From assembly GCF_002812805.1 (NCBI RefSeq), contig NZ_NMUM01000019.1:62001-126000 (forward strand): DNA of 64,000 nt, in the 5' to 3' direction. This stretch comes from Microbacterium lacus (GTDB taxonomy: Bacteria; Actinomycetota; Actinomycetes; Actinomycetales; Microbacteriaceae). This document shows, piece by piece, positions 26,868 through 34,750 of this stretch. Numbering within the stretch: position 1 is the stretch's first letter; each line of letters opens with the position of its first letter. The position numbers were made by a program, and so were the translations under genes. Below the pieces are notes generated by a model. It saw nothing but the letters and a program-made list of their open reading frames with translations. It was not told the origin of the DNA and ran no database searches.

Positions 26868-27767
26868 ATGGTCTCGGAGATCTTCGATCCCGCGGAGTGG
26901 CGCCTCGCGCCCGGCGCGGACGCCTACACGGACATTACGGCGCACGTGTCGATCGACGGACGCGTCGCGCGCGTCGCTTTCAACCGTCCCGAGGTGAGGA
27001 ACGCTTTTCGTCCGCGCACGGTGGATGAGCTCTACCGAGCTCTCGACGTCGCGCGCCAGGACCCGAAGATCGGCGTCGTGCTGCTCACGGGCAATGGGCC
27101 GAGCCCGAAGGACGGCGGATGGGCGTTCTGCTCCGGAGGAGACCAGCGCATCCGTGGCCGGGACGGGTACAAGTACTCCGAGGACGAGACATCCGTCACG
27201 GACCCTGCCCGTTCGGGGCGCCTGCACATCCTCGAGGTACAGAGACTCATTCGGTTCATGCCGAAGGTCGTGATCGCGGTGGTGCCCGGCTGGGCGGCCG
27301 GGGGCGGGCACAGCCTGCACGTGATCTGCGACCTGACGATCGCGAGCGCCGAGCACGGAAAGTTCAAGCAGACGGATGCGGATGTCGGATCGTTCGACGC
27401 GGGCTACGGCAGCGCCTACTTCGCCAAGCAGGTCGGCCAGAAGGTCGCGCGCGAGGTCTTTTTCCTCGCCGAGGAGTACTCGGCCGAGCGCGGTCGCGAG
27501 ATGGGCACGGTCAACAGGGTGGTGCCGCACGCGGAGCTGGAGCGCGAGGCTCTCGCGATGGCGCGGACGATCTTGGGTAAGTCGCCGACCTCGATCCGCA
27601 TGCTGAAGTTCGCGATGAACGCGGTCGACGACGGACTCGTCGGGCAACAGGTCTTCGCCGGCGAGGCGACGCGGCTCGCCTACGGCACGGATGAGGCCGT
27701 CGAGGGCCGCGACGCGTTCCTCGAGCGCCGCGAGCCCGACTGGGCGCCCTACCCCTGGCAGTTCTAG
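26868..27767 (+). CDS. menB: 1,4-Dihydroxy-2-naphthoyl-CoA synthase
   Basis: Cyclises o-succinylbenzoyl-CoA to DHNA-CoA. The 299-residue crotonase-fold enzyme has the substrate-binding segments AFNRPEVRNAFRPRTVDEL, GWAFCSGGDQRIRGRDGY (oxyanion hole and CoA contacts) and the active-site part DVGSFDAGYGSAYFAKQVGQ. The C-terminus DWAPYPWQF is typical of MenB. TAGGCT lies exactly six bases before the ATG with no ribosome site. It is followed seven bases later by menE. Confidence 0.95.
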   Translation: MVSEIFDPAEWRLAPGADAYTDITAHVSIDGRVARVAFNRPEVRNAFRPRTVDELYRALDVARQDPKIGVVLLTGNGPSPKDGGWAFCSGGDQRIRGRDGYKYSEDETSVTDPARSGRLHILEVQRLIRFMPKVVIAVVPGWAAGGGHSLHVICDLTIASAEHGKFKQTDADVGSFDAGYGSAYFAKQVGQKVAREVFFLAEEYSAERGREMGTVNRVVPHAELEREALAMARTILGKSPTSIRMLKFAMNAVDDGLVGQQVFAGEATRLAYGTDEAVEGRDAFLERREPDWAPYPWQF

Positions 27768-27774
27768 CGCCCGC

Positions 27775-28836
27775 ATGAGCGACACGTCGAGCGATCCGCG
27801 CGCCCTCGCCGCGACGCTGCCGACCCTGCTGAGCGGCGTCGAACCGATCCTGATCACAACGTCCGGCTCGACCGGCGTGCCGAAGACCGTCGTCGTGAGC
27901 ACCGCGGCGCTGCGGGCCTCGGCAACCGCCACGGCCGCGCGTATCGGCGAGGGTGCGTGGCTGCTCGCGCTGCCGGTGGCCTATGTCGCGGGGCTGCAGG
28001 TTCTGGTGCGCGCGCACCTCGCGGGGACGCGGCCTGTGTATCTCGACGGACGATTCACCCCGGATGCGTTCGTCGCGGCCGCGCACGAGATGCCCGTGTC
28101 GGCGTCGCGCTACACCTCGCTCGTGCCGGCCCAGCTCGCAACGGTCGTGTCCGCCGCCGAGACGGAGCCGGGAGTGCGGGACGCCCTGCGGTCTTTCGAA
28201 GCGATCCTGATCGGCGGTCAGGCGCTTCCCCTGCCACTGCGCGAGCGCGCCGACGCCCTCGGAATTCGCGTCGTCCGCACGTATGGCTCGACCGAGACGA
28301 GCGGCGGGTGCGTCTACGACGGCGTGCCGCTCGACGGTGTCGATGTGCGCGTGATGGGCGGCGAGCTGGTGATCGCGGGGCCGACGTTGGCCGACGGATA
28401 CCTGGGCGACGACGCACTGACGACCGCGACCTTCCCGGTCGACCCCGACGGCACCCGCCGCTACCGCACGGGCGACACCGGTTCGGTCGAGGACGGCGTC
28501 GTGCGTGTCACCGGGCGCCGCGACAACGTGATCGTCTCCGGAGGAGTGAACGTCTCGCTCGATCGCGTCGAGGCGGTCGTGCGGGGGGTGCCCGGGCTCG
28601 AGCATGCCGTGGTGATCGGCGTGCCGGACGAGCGGTGGGGCGAGGCATCCGTCATCGTCCTCGAGTCGATCGAAAGTGCAGACGACGCCGCGCTGCTCGA
28701 AGCCGCCCGCGCGGCCGTCGCCGAGGCGATCGGACCCGCCGCTCGCCCCGCGCGGATCGCGCGACGAGCGATCCCGCAGCTGCCTTCGGGTAAACCTGAT
28801 CGGACCGGCATGAGGCAGGATCTCGCGCGGGAATAG
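27775..28836 (+). CDS. menE: o-Succinylbenzoate--CoA ligase (short actinobacterial form)
   Basis: Activates o-succinylbenzoate with ATP and CoA. At 353 residues it lacks part of the usual N-terminal half of acyl-CoA synthetases, as is common for actinobacterial MenE. The ATP motifs are present: ITTSGSTGVPKTVVVS, VRTYGSTETSGGCVYDG, YRTGDTG, GRRDNVIVSGGVNV, and the catalytic lysine in LPSGKPDRTG. The ATG at 27775 lies seven bases after menB. The family call rests on these motifs; the substrate on the menaquinone context. Confidence 0.9.
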   Translation: MSDTSSDPRALAATLPTLLSGVEPILITTSGSTGVPKTVVVSTAALRASATATAARIGEGAWLLALPVAYVAGLQVLVRAHLAGTRPVYLDGRFTPDAFVAAAHEMPVSASRYTSLVPAQLATVVSAAETEPGVRDALRSFEAILIGGQALPLPLRERADALGIRVVRTYGSTETSGGCVYDGVPLDGVDVRVMGGELVIAGPTLADGYLGDDALTTATFPVDPDGTRRYRTGDTGSVEDGVVRVTGRRDNVIVSGGVNVSLDRVEAVVRGVPGLEHAVVIGVPDERWGEASVIVLESIESADDAALLEAARAAVAEAIGPAARPARIARRAIPQLPSGKPDRTGMRQDLARE

Positions 28837-28845
28837 GATCGCGGC

Positions 28846-29484
28846 ATGGTTCCCTGGCCCCAGCTCGTCGCGTTCTTCATCGCCTCGCTCGTGCTGATCG
28901 TCATGCCCGGACCCTCGGTGCTGTTCATCATCGGCCGGTCTCTCGCACTCGGCCGCCGAGGCGGCGTCCTGTCGGTCGTCGGCACGACGCTTGGCATGCT
29001 CGTGTTGGTGGTGCTGGTCGCGCTCGGGCTGGGTGTGATCGTCGCGCAGTCGGTCGTGCTGTTCACGATCGTGAAGTTCGCCGGAGCCGCCTACCTGATC
29101 TGGCTGGGCATCCAGGCCATCCGGCACCGCAGAGAGGCAGCCGCCGCGGTCGCCGCGGGAGCTGCGGCGTCGTCGACCCGCCGCCTCGTCGGTGAGGGGT
29201 TCGTGGTCGGCGTGACCAACCCCAAGACGATCGCCTTCTTCGTCGCGGTCCTGCCGCAGTTCGTCGACTACGGCGCGGGGACCATTCCCCTGCAGATGCT
29301 CGAGCTCGGTGTCATCTTCGCGTTCCTGGCGTGGGCGAGCGATTCGGTGTGGGCGCTCGCCGCAGGGTCTGCCCGGGATTGGTTCGCCCGCAGCCCGCGC
29401 CGCGTCGAGCGTCTCTCGGCGGCGGGCGGCGGCATGATGATCGGTCTGGGTGGCGTGCTCGCGCTGACCGGCTCGAAGCACTGA
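28846..29484 (+). CDS. LysE/RhtB family amino-acid exporter
   Basis: A 212-residue membrane protein with six hydrophobic segments. The family signature near the N-terminus is VLIVMPGPSVLFIIGRSLALGRRGG, and the central motif is GFVVGVTNPKTIAFFVAVLP. It probably exports an amino acid or derivative by proton exchange; the substrate is unknown. TAGGAT overlaps the menE stop codon and lies exactly six bases before this ATG, so it likely has its own leaderless transcript. Its place in the menaquinone cluster seems incidental. Confidence 0.9.
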   Translation: MVPWPQLVAFFIASLVLIVMPGPSVLFIIGRSLALGRRGGVLSVVGTTLGMLVLVVLVALGLGVIVAQSVVLFTIVKFAGAAYLIWLGIQAIRHRREAAAAVAAGAAASSTRRLVGEGFVVGVTNPKTIAFFVAVLPQFVDYGAGTIPLQMLELGVIFAFLAWASDSVWALAAGSARDWFARSPRRVERLSAAGGGMMIGLGGVLALTGSKH

Positions 29485-29511
29485 GAGGCGATCCGCCTAG
29501 GATGAACCCTC

Positions 29512-30477
29512 GTGGCAGGTACAACTCGCAAGCGGACCGGTAAGAAGCAGCGTGGCGGCGGCGACCCGCGTCGGAGCGGTCGCCCCGACGCCGTGACAGT
29601 CAAGCCCGCAACCGCGCGGGATTGGATCGGTGCCGCGCGTCCCCGAACCCTGCCCCTGGCGATCGCGCCCGTCGTCGTCGGCACGGGAGCCGCCGTTCTC
29701 GCGACCGGCATCTTCCACTGGGTCATCGCGCTCGCGTGCCTCGCCGTCTCGGTGTGCCTGCAGATCGGCGTCAACTACGCCAACGACTACAGCGACGGCA
29801 TCCGCGGCACCGACAACCACCGGGTGGGTCCGGGACGCCTCACGGGTGCCCGTCGTGCGAAGCCCCGCACGGTCCTCACCGTCGCGCTGGTCTTCTTCGC
29901 CCTCGCCGCCGTCGCGGGCCTCGCCATCGTGATCCGCACCGAACAGTGGTGGCTGATCGCCGTCGGTGCGGCCTGCATCGTCGCGGCGTGGTTCTACACG
30001 GGCGGTCGTCGCCCCTACGGATACTTCGGGCTCGGCGAGATCTTCGTGTTCGTCTTCTTCGGGCTCGTCGCCACGATCGGTACGACCTGGGTGCAGGCGC
30101 TGTACGTTCCGCAGGAGGCGTGGTTCGGGGCGGTCGCGATCGGCCTGCTCGCCTGCGCCGTGCTGCTCGCCAACAACCTGCGCGACATCGACCAGGACCG
30201 GAGCGCGGGCAAACGGACGCTCACGGTTCTGATCGGCAAGCGGGCAACCCAGGTGCTCTTCACGGTCTTCGTGCTCGTGCCGTTCGGAATCGCGGCTTTC
30301 TTGGCGTTGGTCTATCCGATCGCGTGGCTCACGCTGCTCGCATTGCTCGCGGGACTCCCGGCCATCCTGATCGTCTGGACGTTCCGGGCGCCGCGCGAAC
30401 TCGTGACGGCGCTGGCGCTGACGTCGGTGACGTCGCTCGGCTACGCCGCGCTACTCGCGTGGGCGTTCGTCGGCTGA
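29512..30477 (+). CDS. menA: 1,4-Dihydroxy-2-naphthoate polyprenyltransferase
   Basis: Attaches the polyprenyl tail to DHNA at the membrane, giving demethylmenaquinone. It has 321 residues and about nine helices after a basic 35-residue N-terminus. The first Asp motif is NYANDYSDGIRGTD (prenyl diphosphate and magnesium), the second is NNLRDIDQDRSAGKRTL. TAGGAT lies eight bases before the GTG. Its 3' end overlaps the DUF4229 gene on the other strand by 27 bases. The tail donor is presumably made by the synthase at 37.4-38.5 kb. Confidence 0.94.
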   Translation: MAGTTRKRTGKKQRGGGDPRRSGRPDAVTVKPATARDWIGAARPRTLPLAIAPVVVGTGAAVLATGIFHWVIALACLAVSVCLQIGVNYANDYSDGIRGTDNHRVGPGRLTGARRAKPRTVLTVALVFFALAAVAGLAIVIRTEQWWLIAVGAACIVAAWFYTGGRRPYGYFGLGEIFVFVFFGLVATIGTTWVQALYVPQEAWFGAVAIGLLACAVLLANNLRDIDQDRSAGKRTLTVLIGKRATQVLFTVFVLVPFGIAAFLALVYPIAWLTLLALLAGLPAILIVWTFRAPRELVTALALTSVTSLGYAALLAWAFVG

Positions 30478-30729
30478 CAGATCGTCTTCCGCATCCTCGT
30501 CGGGCACCTGCGCCCGTGAGTCGGACCGGCGCTTCGCGAGGCCCTGGGCGACGGCGGCGCGCGGCTGACGGAGGAACAGCAGGGACAGGCTGAGCCCGAT
30601 CAGGGCCGCGAAGACGACGGCGATGAGCCAGTTCTCCCGGAAGATCGGAAGCAGCAGCATGAGGCCGAGCGGAACCAGGAACGCGAGCAGACGCAGCACG
30701 CTGTAGACGAGAACCGGCGGAACCTTCAC
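30451..30729 (-). CDS. DUF4229 family small membrane protein
   Basis: A 92-residue protein with two hydrophobic helices (VLRLLAFLVPLGLMLLLP and LIAVVFAALIGLSLSLLF) and a charged, acidic C-terminal tail. This fits DUF4229, a family I associate with actinobacterial menaquinone clusters, function unknown. TAGGAT lies exactly six bases before the GTG on the minus strand, so the mRNA is probably leaderless. It converges with menA, overlapping its last 27 bases. Confidence 0.82.
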   Translation of the reverse strand: MKVPPVLVYSVLRLLAFLVPLGLMLLLPIFRENWLIAVVFAALIGLSLSLLFLRQPRAAVAQGLAKRRSDSRAQVPDEDAEDDLSADERPRE

Positions 30730-30826
30730 CCTCTCATCCTAAGTCGGCGCTTCCGGCCCGAAGGCTGGCCTGGGCAGACCCTCACAGTTGCGCAACGACG
30801 GGTCTCGACCCACCCCGCGCGCCTAG

Positions 30827-30840
30827 GTGCGCGGGTCAGA
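30827..30840. repeat. IS1182-family left terminal inverted repeat
   Basis: GTGCGCGGGTCAGA; 13 of 14 bases match the inverted right end. The 160 bases between here and the transposase stop are non-coding IS sequence. Confidence 0.75.
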
Positions 30841-31003
30841 ATCGGGTGGCGTGGCGCGCGGCGTTGACTCTGGCATCGCGCGCTGACGGTCGCGAACGGG
30901 AACGGGCGGGCCGTTGCGGTGTGAGAGCGTGCGGGATCGCACGGCGAGGGGCTCGTGGCGACTGTCGGTGCGTGCTGTGACGCCCAGGGACCCCTGGGGA
31001 GGC

Positions 31004-32473
31004 CTATGCGGGCGCCAGCCCGGCGGCTGTAGCGACGCGGAGCTTGCGGAGGTTGTGGCAGATCGTGTGGAGTAGCCATTCGCCTTGGGCGCCGGCGAGT
31101 CCGCGTAGCCGGAGCTGTCCGGCGTTTTGCCGGGTCTTCATCTGCCCGAACGCGGGTTCAACGATGGCTTTGCGGCGCGCGTAGTCGGTGCGGCCCTGCT
31201 CGGTGCGCAGCGCGTGCGCCATCCGCTCCCGCCGGCTCGCGTCCTCTGGGGCCGGGTCCGGGGCGCCGGCGGTAGGGAAGCTCTCGCCGTGACGTTGCCG
31301 TCCCGTCGCGATCAACACCTGTGCGTCCAGATCGTCGGCGGCTTCGAGGTTGGCTTCCGAGCAGTAGCCCGCGTCAGCGAGGACGACCTCTGGGGAACGC
31401 TCGATTCCTGCCGCGTCGAGGTTCCGTAGGGTCTGCTCGGCCATCGGGACGAACTGCTGGATATCGGTGGCCTGCTGGGTGACCTCGGCGCTCAACACGA
31501 TCTGGTGGCCCTCATCGACAACGGCCTGCGCGTTGAACGCGTAATCGAAGCCGCGGACCGTCTTCATCATCCGCGCCTCAGGATCGGTGAAATTGCGTTG
31601 CGCTTTCGGCTTCGGCGCCGCCGTGTCCACCGCAGTCGCGACGGCCGCGTCGGCCTGCTCAGGGGGCTGACCGGCGGCGTCGGCCTTCTTCCGCGCCACG
31701 GCTGCCGCCTTCTCGGCGGCGTCGGCCTCGATCGCGTCCTTCGCGGCACGTAGTTTTGCCAGGCGCCCCTCACGGCGGGCCAGCTCCGGGGCGACCTCGT
31801 CCCCGCGCCGGTCCTGGCCGAACTGCTGATCCTCGGCCTCATCGACCGCCTCCGCCTCGGCGAGCAGCGCAGCGACCTCGGCTTGGAGCTGATCGATCTT
31901 CGGCACGATCCGGTCATAGCTCATCGCCTTATGCCGCGACGCGTTCGCAGCCAGCTTCGTGCCATCCAGCGCGACCCGCCCCAACCGCACCAGCCCCGCC
32001 TCCGCGCAGACCCGCAGCACCTGCAGGAACAACCCCGGCAGGGCATCCAGGTGACGCCGACGAAACCGGGCCAGCGACCGGTAGTCGGGCGCCTGGTTGC
32101 CCGACAGCCACCGGAAGGCGATATCGCGCTTGCAGCGCCGCTCCAACTCACGAGACGAGGTCACGCCCGTCGCGTACGCGAACAGCAGCAGCTTCAACAT
32201 CATCCGCGGGTCATACGGAGGCGCACCCGAGGCGGACGCGTACGACGCGTAGACCGGCGTCAGATCCAAGAGCTCTTCGACGACCTCGGAGATGAACCGG
32301 GCCTCATCATCCTCGTCCAGCCAGTCATCCAGACTCGGCGGGAGCAGGAAACACTGCCCCTGGTCATACCCACGGAACGTCTTGCCCGCACCCGCCGGTG
32401 CAGCCGATCCCGGCGCCCGCGCCTCACCCGGCTCGACCTCGAACAGACCCTCCAGGCTGGCAGTCACCGTCAT
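31004..32473 (-). CDS. IS1182-family transposase
   Basis: A 489-residue DDE transposase. The N-terminal domain has the family block SASGAPPYDPRMMLKLLLFA and ELERRCKRDIAFRWLSGNQ. The catalytic residues are the Asp in VALDGTKLAANASRHK, the Asp in VLADAGYCSEANLEA and the Glu in KAIVEPAFGQMKTRQ. The middle contains an Ala/Glu-rich insert typical of the family. The ATG at 32473 is taken as start; an in-frame ATG at 32515 would add 14 residues reaching into the terminal region. No frameshift or stop is visible. Confidence 0.92.
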   Translation of the reverse strand: MTVTASLEGLFEVEPGEARAPGSAAPAGAGKTFRGYDQGQCFLLPPSLDDWLDEDDEARFISEVVEELLDLTPVYASYASASGAPPYDPRMMLKLLLFAYATGVTSSRELERRCKRDIAFRWLSGNQAPDYRSLARFRRRHLDALPGLFLQVLRVCAEAGLVRLGRVALDGTKLAANASRHKAMSYDRIVPKIDQLQAEVAALLAEAEAVDEAEDQQFGQDRRGDEVAPELARREGRLAKLRAAKDAIEADAAEKAAAVARKKADAAGQPPEQADAAVATAVDTAAPKPKAQRNFTDPEARMMKTVRGFDYAFNAQAVVDEGHQIVLSAEVTQQATDIQQFVPMAEQTLRNLDAAGIERSPEVVLADAGYCSEANLEAADDLDAQVLIATGRQRHGESFPTAGAPDPAPEDASRRERMAHALRTEQGRTDYARRKAIVEPAFGQMKTRQNAGQLRLRGLAGAQGEWLLHTICHNLRKLRVATAAGLAPA

Positions 32474-32536
32474 GAATCGATTCTCCCAGCACCCCGCGCT
32501 ATCCACCGGATTCACCCCGGCGCGTTAACGGAAGGA

Positions 32537-32550
32537 TCTGACCCACGCAC
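32537..32550. repeat. IS1182-family right terminal inverted repeat
   Basis: TCTGACCCACGCAC, the reverse complement of the left end with one mismatch. It is followed directly by CTAG and GAT, which rebuild the -10 box of the next gene. Confidence 0.75.
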
Positions 32551-32551
32551 C

Positions 32552-32557
32552 TAGGAT
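32552..32557 (+). promoter_or_regulatory. -10 box of the PLDc_N-menD unit, abutting the IS
   Basis: TAGGAT lies seven bases before the ATG at 32565. Its first three bases come from the duplicated CTAG target. The IS insertion replaced everything upstream, so any -35 element now has to come from the IS end. Confidence 0.5.
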
Positions 32558-32564
32558 GGACCCT

Positions 32565-32957
32565 ATGCCCCGCGTGCTCCTGATCGTGGCGGTGCTGGCA
32601 TTGGCGTTCTACGTCGTGAGCATCGTTGACGTCGCCGTGCAGCCACCGACCCGTCACCGGGGAGTCTCCAAGACCACGTGGATTGCGATCGTCATTCTGC
32701 TCCCCGTTCTCGGCGGCGCCCTGTGGTTCGTGGTGGGCCGATCGCGCCCCTCACGGCTGAAGCTCGCGCTCGCACCCGACGACGATCCCGAGTTCCTCGG
32801 ACGCGTCGGCGGCGGGACGTTCTCGGACCAGGATGAGCGCATCCGTCGTCTCGAAGAAGAGCTCGCGATGCTCGACGCGGAAGCGGACGACCCTCCGAAG
32901 GATCCTGGCCCCGCAGACCCGGACTCCGACGGCCCGCGTCGCGGCTCGATCGGCTGA
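32565..32957 (+). CDS. PLDc_N domain small membrane protein
   Basis: A 130-residue protein with two hydrophobic helices near the N-terminus (VLLIVAVLALAFYVVSIVDV and WIAIVILLPVLGGALWFVVG). The segment between and after them (SKTTWIAIVILLPVLGG, then GRSRPSR) matches the PLDc_N domain found before phospholipase D domains in cardiolipin synthases; here the domain stands alone with a charged tail. The ATG at 32565 is chosen over 32556 because the latter lies within the -10 box. It is followed by menD after two bases. Function unknown. Confidence 0.82.
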   Translation: MPRVLLIVAVLALAFYVVSIVDVAVQPPTRHRGVSKTTWIAIVILLPVLGGALWFVVGRSRPSRLKLALAPDDDPEFLGRVGGGTFSDQDERIRRLEEELAMLDAEADDPPKDPGPADPDSDGPRRGSIG

Positions 32958-32959
32958 CA

Positions 32960-34750
32960 GTGTCCCTTGCCGGCGGCGGTACGCCGCGAACCTCGCCGAG
33001 CCCCGCCATGGACGCGGCGTCCGCGCTGCTCGACGAACTCGTGCACCTCGGCGTGCGCGACATCGTGTTGAGCCCCGGGTCGCGCTCGCAGGCGCTGGCT
33101 CTCGCGGCGACGGCCCTGGAGCGCGCTGGACGCGTCTCACTGCACGTTCGCATCGATGAGCGGGTTGCCGGCTTCACAGCGCTGGGCCTGGCCCGCGAGT
33201 CCCGCCTGCCCGTTCCCGTGATCTGCACGTCGGGCACGGCCGTCGCGAACCTGCTGCCGGCCGCGCTCGAAGCGCATCACGCCGGGGTTCCCCTGATACT
33301 GCTCACGGCGGATCGCCCTCCAGAGCTCCGCGGAGTCGGAGCCAATCAGACCACCCGCCAGCCCGGGCTGTTCGGTCCGTCGACCCGGTTCGCGCTCGAC
33401 GCGCCGGTGCCGGAAGACATCGACGACGCGGGGGATTCGACCCAGACCGCGACCTTCCGGGCGATTGCCGCGGATGCCTTCGCCGCCGCATCCGGTTCCG
33501 TCTCGCTTCCCGCGGGGCCCGCGCACGTCAACCTGCCGGTGCGCGAACCGCTCGCCGGGTCCCTGCCCGCATGGTTTGCGACCGAACGCGAGCCGACAGA
33601 AGACGCGCCGCCCCCCGTCGAGGCTGCTTCGGGTGCGCTGTACCAGGGGGGTGGCGGCATCGGCCTCGCCGAATCGAGCGACCTCGACCAGGCCATGCCG
33701 TACGCGTTGGCTCGAGGTCCGCGCACGCTGGTGATCGCCGGTGCCGACGCCGGTGTCGGGGCCGAACAGGTCGCACACGATGGCGGGTGGCCCCTCGTCG
33801 CCGAGATTGTCAGTGGCGCCCGTTTCGGACGCAATCTGGTGCACGGATACCGCGCGCTCCTGCGCGATGAGACCCTGGGCGGCGCCGTCGAGCGAGCCAT
33901 CGTGTTCGGGCGGCCGACCCTGAGCCGTGAGGTGGCGGCGCTGCTCTCGGACCCCGAGCTCGACGTGATCGCCGTTCGCGGACCCGGTGAGCGCCTGAAC
34001 CTCAACGGACACACCGAGCCCGTTGAGTCCGTGCGGGTCGACCCGGGCGAGACCGACCGGGAATGGCTCGGCGTATGGATGCGGGCGTCTCAGGCGCAGG
34101 AAGTTGACCTCGGCGCACCCGCGCCCGACCTCGCAGGTCTCTCCGCTTCGGATCCCGTCGCGCGGCGGAAGGCCGTCGACGCAGAACTCGCGGCCGTGCG
34201 CGCCCCGCTCGATCGCACCACTCTCGTCGATGCGCTCTGGCGTGCCACGTGGCCGCACGATCGCCTGGTGTTCGGGTCGTCGCGTCTGGTGCGTGTGGCA
34301 GACGGCGTGCTCGGAGGCAAGAAGGTGCCCGTCCACTCCAACCGGGGTGTCGCGGGGATCGACGGCACGATCGCCACGGCGACGGGGATTGCCCTCGCCA
34401 GCCAGGCCGACGGGCACTCGGGCGTCACCCGCGTGCTGCTGGGTGACCTGGCGCTGTTGCACGACGTCGGGGCGCTCCTGCTGCCCCCGAGCGAACGCGA
34501 GCCGCGGCTGCAGGTCGTCGTCGGGAACGACGGCGGCGGCACGATCTTCGACGGGCTCGAGGTCGCGCAGGTCGCCTCGCCCGAAGACATGGACCGCGTG
34601 CTGTTCACCCCGCAGGCCGTGCGCCTCGAACACCTGGCGCTCGCCTACGGCTGGGAGTACCACCGGCCGACAACGCGTTCGGCGCTGGATCAGCTGCTCA
34701 CCTCGCCCATCGGCGGACGCCAGCTGATCGAGGTGCCGCTCGAGCGGTGA
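32960..34750 (+). CDS. menD: SEPHCHC synthase
   Basis: A ThDP-dependent enzyme that joins 2-oxoglutarate to isochorismate, the first committed step of menaquinone synthesis. It has 596 residues. Family motifs are DIVLSPGSRSQALALA, the catalytic glutamate in VRIDERVAGFTALG, and the ThDP-binding region GDLALLHDVGALLL followed by VVGNDGGGTIFDGLE. The GTG start is two bases after the PLDc_N stop. Its stop codon directly abuts the menF stop codon on the other strand. The upstream IS may affect its expression. Confidence 0.94.
   Translation: MSLAGGGTPRTSPSPAMDAASALLDELVHLGVRDIVLSPGSRSQALALAATALERAGRVSLHVRIDERVAGFTALGLARESRLPVPVICTSGTAVANLLPAALEAHHAGVPLILLTADRPPELRGVGANQTTRQPGLFGPSTRFALDAPVPEDIDDAGDSTQTATFRAIAADAFAAASGSVSLPAGPAHVNLPVREPLAGSLPAWFATEREPTEDAPPPVEAASGALYQGGGGIGLAESSDLDQAMPYALARGPRTLVIAGADAGVGAEQVAHDGGWPLVAEIVSGARFGRNLVHGYRALLRDETLGGAVERAIVFGRPTLSREVAALLSDPELDVIAVRGPGERLNLNGHTEPVESVRVDPGETDREWLGVWMRASQAQEVDLGAPAPDLAGLSASDPVARRKAVDAELAAVRAPLDRTTLVDALWRATWPHDRLVFGSSRLVRVADGVLGGKKVPVHSNRGVAGIDGTIATATGIALASQADGHSGVTRVLLGDLALLHDVGALLLPPSEREPRLQVVVGNDGGGTIFDGLEVAQVASPEDMDRVLFTPQAVRLEHLALAYGWEYHRPTTRSALDQLLTSPIGGRQLIEVPLER

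Larger units (their letters stand above)
30823..32554. mobile_element. IS1182-family insertion sequence with CTAG target duplication
   Basis: The element runs from about 30827 to 32550 (1724 bp). Its ends are GTGCGCGGGTCAGA on the left and the complement of GTGCGTGGGTCAGA on the right, a 14-bp terminal repeat with one mismatch. CTAG is present on both sides (30823-30826 and 32551-32554) and is the likely target duplication. Removing the element and one CTAG restores CGCGCCTAGGATGGACCC, a normal local -10 region (TAGGAT) for the downstream gene. The single open reading frame is an intact DDE transposase, so the copy may still be active. Confidence 0.85.

Noticed and set aside
27511..29481. 656-codon frame antisense to menE and lysE
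   Set aside because: Shadow of two recognised genes; repetitive Arg/Asp/His composition.
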